From positions 1-13,011 of the forward strand of contig JAODBN010000263.1 in NCBI GenBank assembly GCA_025463965.1: DNA of 13,011 bases. The letters run 5' to 3'. Shown here piece by piece: positions 11,685 to 13,011 of the stretch; the stretch's first letter is position 1; every line of letters begins with the position of its first letter. Both the position numbers and the translations under genes were made by a program. The stretch is from Acidimicrobiaceae bacterium. GTDB lineage: Bacteria; Actinomycetota; Acidimicrobiia; Acidimicrobiales; Bog-793. The notes under the pieces were generated by a model, which had not been told where the DNA came from, did no database searches, and worked only from the letters and a program-made list of their open reading frames with translations.

Positions 11685-13011
11685 GTGCCCGAGCCGGGGC
11701 CCGAATGCGCCCCGGCGCGCTCGCGTGCCCACATCCGCATCAGCTGGGCTACCTCGTCCGGGTTGTTCTGGATGTAGGTGTCGACGTCGCTCGGCATCGG
11801 CGCCGACGCCGGGGCGAGGGCCGCGTACTCGGGCACACGGACCGCCGGCAGCTCGCCGGTGTCGAACGAGGAGATGTCGAAGTTCGGAGCCGCCGTCATC
11901 GCCGGCAGAGCCGTGAGCGGGATCTCCTCAAAGCGCGGCGCGCGCTTTTTCGCCGAGCGGAGCGCGAAGAACAAGAGCAGCAAGATGAGCAGCACCAGGC
12001 CCAGGGCGGGTGCGTCCGCGAGAAGCCTCGAACGTAGAGATGCCTTGGGGGTCGTCAGCACCGGCGTGGCGGTGAAGGGGAGCGAGGACACGACGAGGCT
12101 GTCTCCCCGGCCGGTCTGGAGACCCGCCGCCGCTGCGACGAGCGCCCGGATCTGGGCGAGGTTACGAGCGCCACGTGCCCTGGAGTTGACGACCACGGCG
12201 AGGGCGGTGCGGACGACCTGGCCGGGCGCCTGCTGGACGGTCTGTGTGACCTGGCTGATGGCGTTCTGGGTCTGGGTCTGGGTCTGGTTGTAGTTGCCGT
12301 TGCCCGAGTTGACCGTGGCCGGCTGGCCCGAGCCGAGGATCCCAGAGCTCTGCGGGTTCGTCCCCTGGTAGATGTCGCGGGTGGTCGACTGGCTCGTCGG
12401 GGCGATGATCGGCTGGCCCTTGCCGTTCGTCGCGATGCCGTTGGTGACCGTCTTTTGGTCGTTGAAGTTGAGCACGGCATGGGCCTGGACCGCGGCGTTG
12501 TTCGGGCCGAGAATTCTGGCGAGCAGCGCCGTTACCTGTGCCGCGAGGTTCGCGTCATAAGAGTTGGTCATCGCCTGGTCCTGGCCGCTCGAGACGTCGA
12601 CCCCGGGAGCCGAGAGGACGTCGCCGAGGTTGTCGGCAACCGTGACCTGCTGTGCCGAGAGGTCCGGCACGGCCGAGGCGACGAGGTGGACGATCGCCTG
12701 CACCTGCTCCGAGCTGAGGGTGGTGCCTGTTCCGAGGTTCACGAGCACTGAGGCAGAAGGCTGCTGGGTGTTCCCCACGGCGAAAGTGGTGGTGTCGGGC
12801 ATCACCAGGGAGACCTGAGCGCCTTGGACTCCCTGGATCGACTCGATCGTCTGTTGGAGCTGGCCCTCGAGCGCCTGTTGGTAGTCCACGCTCTGCACGA
12901 ACTGTGACGAGGTGATCCCCGTCGAGGCGAGCGTCTGGAACGTGATGTTGCCGCCGGCGGGCAGCCCGGCCTCGGCGAGGGTGATTCGCTCCTGGTTGAC
13001 GTCGGCGAGCG
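11681..13011 (-). CDS. fliF: FliF, flagellar MS-ring protein (5' end outside window)
   Basis: The frame is open to the window edge, giving 442 visible residues of a protein usually about 520-560 long, so the N-terminus and first membrane helix are missing. The visible part opens with LAEAGLPAGGNITFQTLAST and QFVQSVDYQQALEGQLQQTI, then GVQGAQVSLVMP, typical of the ring-building motifs of FliF. A Thr/Gln/Asn-rich middle segment corresponds to the variable beta-collar region. A C-terminal membrane helix (ALGLVLLILLLLFFALRSAK, near 12000) is followed by a cytoplasmic tail ending in TYIQNNPDEVAQLMRMWARE, the FliG-binding helix. The protein forms the MS ring around the export gate and is the assembly platform for FliG, encoded directly after it. 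Confidence 0.95.
   Translation of the reverse strand, partial: LADVNQERITLAEAGLPAGGNITFQTLASTGITSSQFVQSVDYQQALEGQLQQTIESIQGVQGAQVSLVMPDTTTFAVGNTQQPSASVLVNLGTGTTLSSEQVQAIVHLVASAVPDLSAQQVTVADNLGDVLSAPGVDVSSGQDQAMTNSYDANLAAQVTALLARILGPNNAAVQAHAVLNFNDQKTVTNGIATNGKGQPIIAPTSQSTTRDIYQGTNPQSSGILGSGQPATVNSGNGNYNQTQTQTQNAISQVTQTVQQAPGQVVRTALAVVVNSRARGARNLAQIRALVAAAAGLQTGRGDSLVVSSLPFTATPVLTTPKASLRSRLLADAPALGLVLLILLLLFFALRSAKKRAPRFEEIPLTALPAMTAAPNFDISSFDTGELPAVRVPEYAALAPASAPMPSDVDTYIQNNPDEVAQLMRMWARERAGAHSGPGSGT
12265..12287 (-). repeat. Hexanucleotide microrepeat in fliF
   Basis: On the plus strand TCTGGG occurs three times in tandem, followed by a partial fourth copy (TCTGG). It encodes a Gln-Thr-Gln-Thr-Gln-Thr run in the variable periplasmic part of FliF. 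A six-base unit preserves the frame when copies are gained or lost, so copy number could vary between strains without breaking the gene. Confidence 0.75.

Noticed and set aside
1..13011. CRISPR array, tRNA, insertion sequence or defence system
   Set aside because: No spaced direct repeats, tRNA-like cloverleaf, transposase motifs or defence-type domains were seen; every substantial stretch is explained by flagellar genes.

Overview
The window is a stretch of a bacterial flagellar biosynthesis locus. All 14 genes lie on the minus strand, so transcription runs from high to low coordinates. The DNA is very GC-rich and codes almost wall to wall. Several starts are GTG, and most gene junctions are 4-base ATGA or GTGA overlaps. 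The gene order, an FlbD/SwrD-type protein beside motAB, and a peptidoglycan hydrolase embedded in the operon suggest a high-GC Gram-positive (Actinomycetota-like) bacterium. This assignment is an inference from gene content and base composition; there is no rRNA or marker gene in the window.

Block 1 (13011 down to 3442) encodes, in transcription order: the MS-ring protein FliF (its start lies beyond the window edge), rotor protein FliG, the export ATPase complex FliH-FliI-FliJ, a two-domain peptidoglycan hydrolase (NlpC/P60 plus SLT transglycosylase), hook-length protein FliK, hook cap FlgD and hook protein FlgE. Block 1 ends with a perfect 15-bp GC hairpin at 3366-3399 that looks like a terminator. 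Block 2 (3264 down to 1) encodes FlbD/SwrD, stator proteins MotA and MotB, switch proteins FliM and FliN, and FliO (its end lies beyond the window edge). A sigma-28-like promoter candidate sits just after the hairpin and could start block 2.

The genes together make a working motor and export apparatus. FliF/FliG/FliM/FliN form the rotor and C-ring, and MotA/MotB form the stator. FliH/I/J feed the flagellar type III export gate, and FliO helps that gate assemble. FlgD/FlgE/FliK build and measure the hook. The hydrolase probably opens the cell wall for the rod. No mobile element, RNA gene or CRISPR array was seen. This is largely a conventional locus. The points worth a second look are the fused hydrolase between fliJ and fliK, a FliM without the usual N-terminal CheY-P docking peptide, no fliL between motB and fliM, and the hairpin/promoter region between the blocks.
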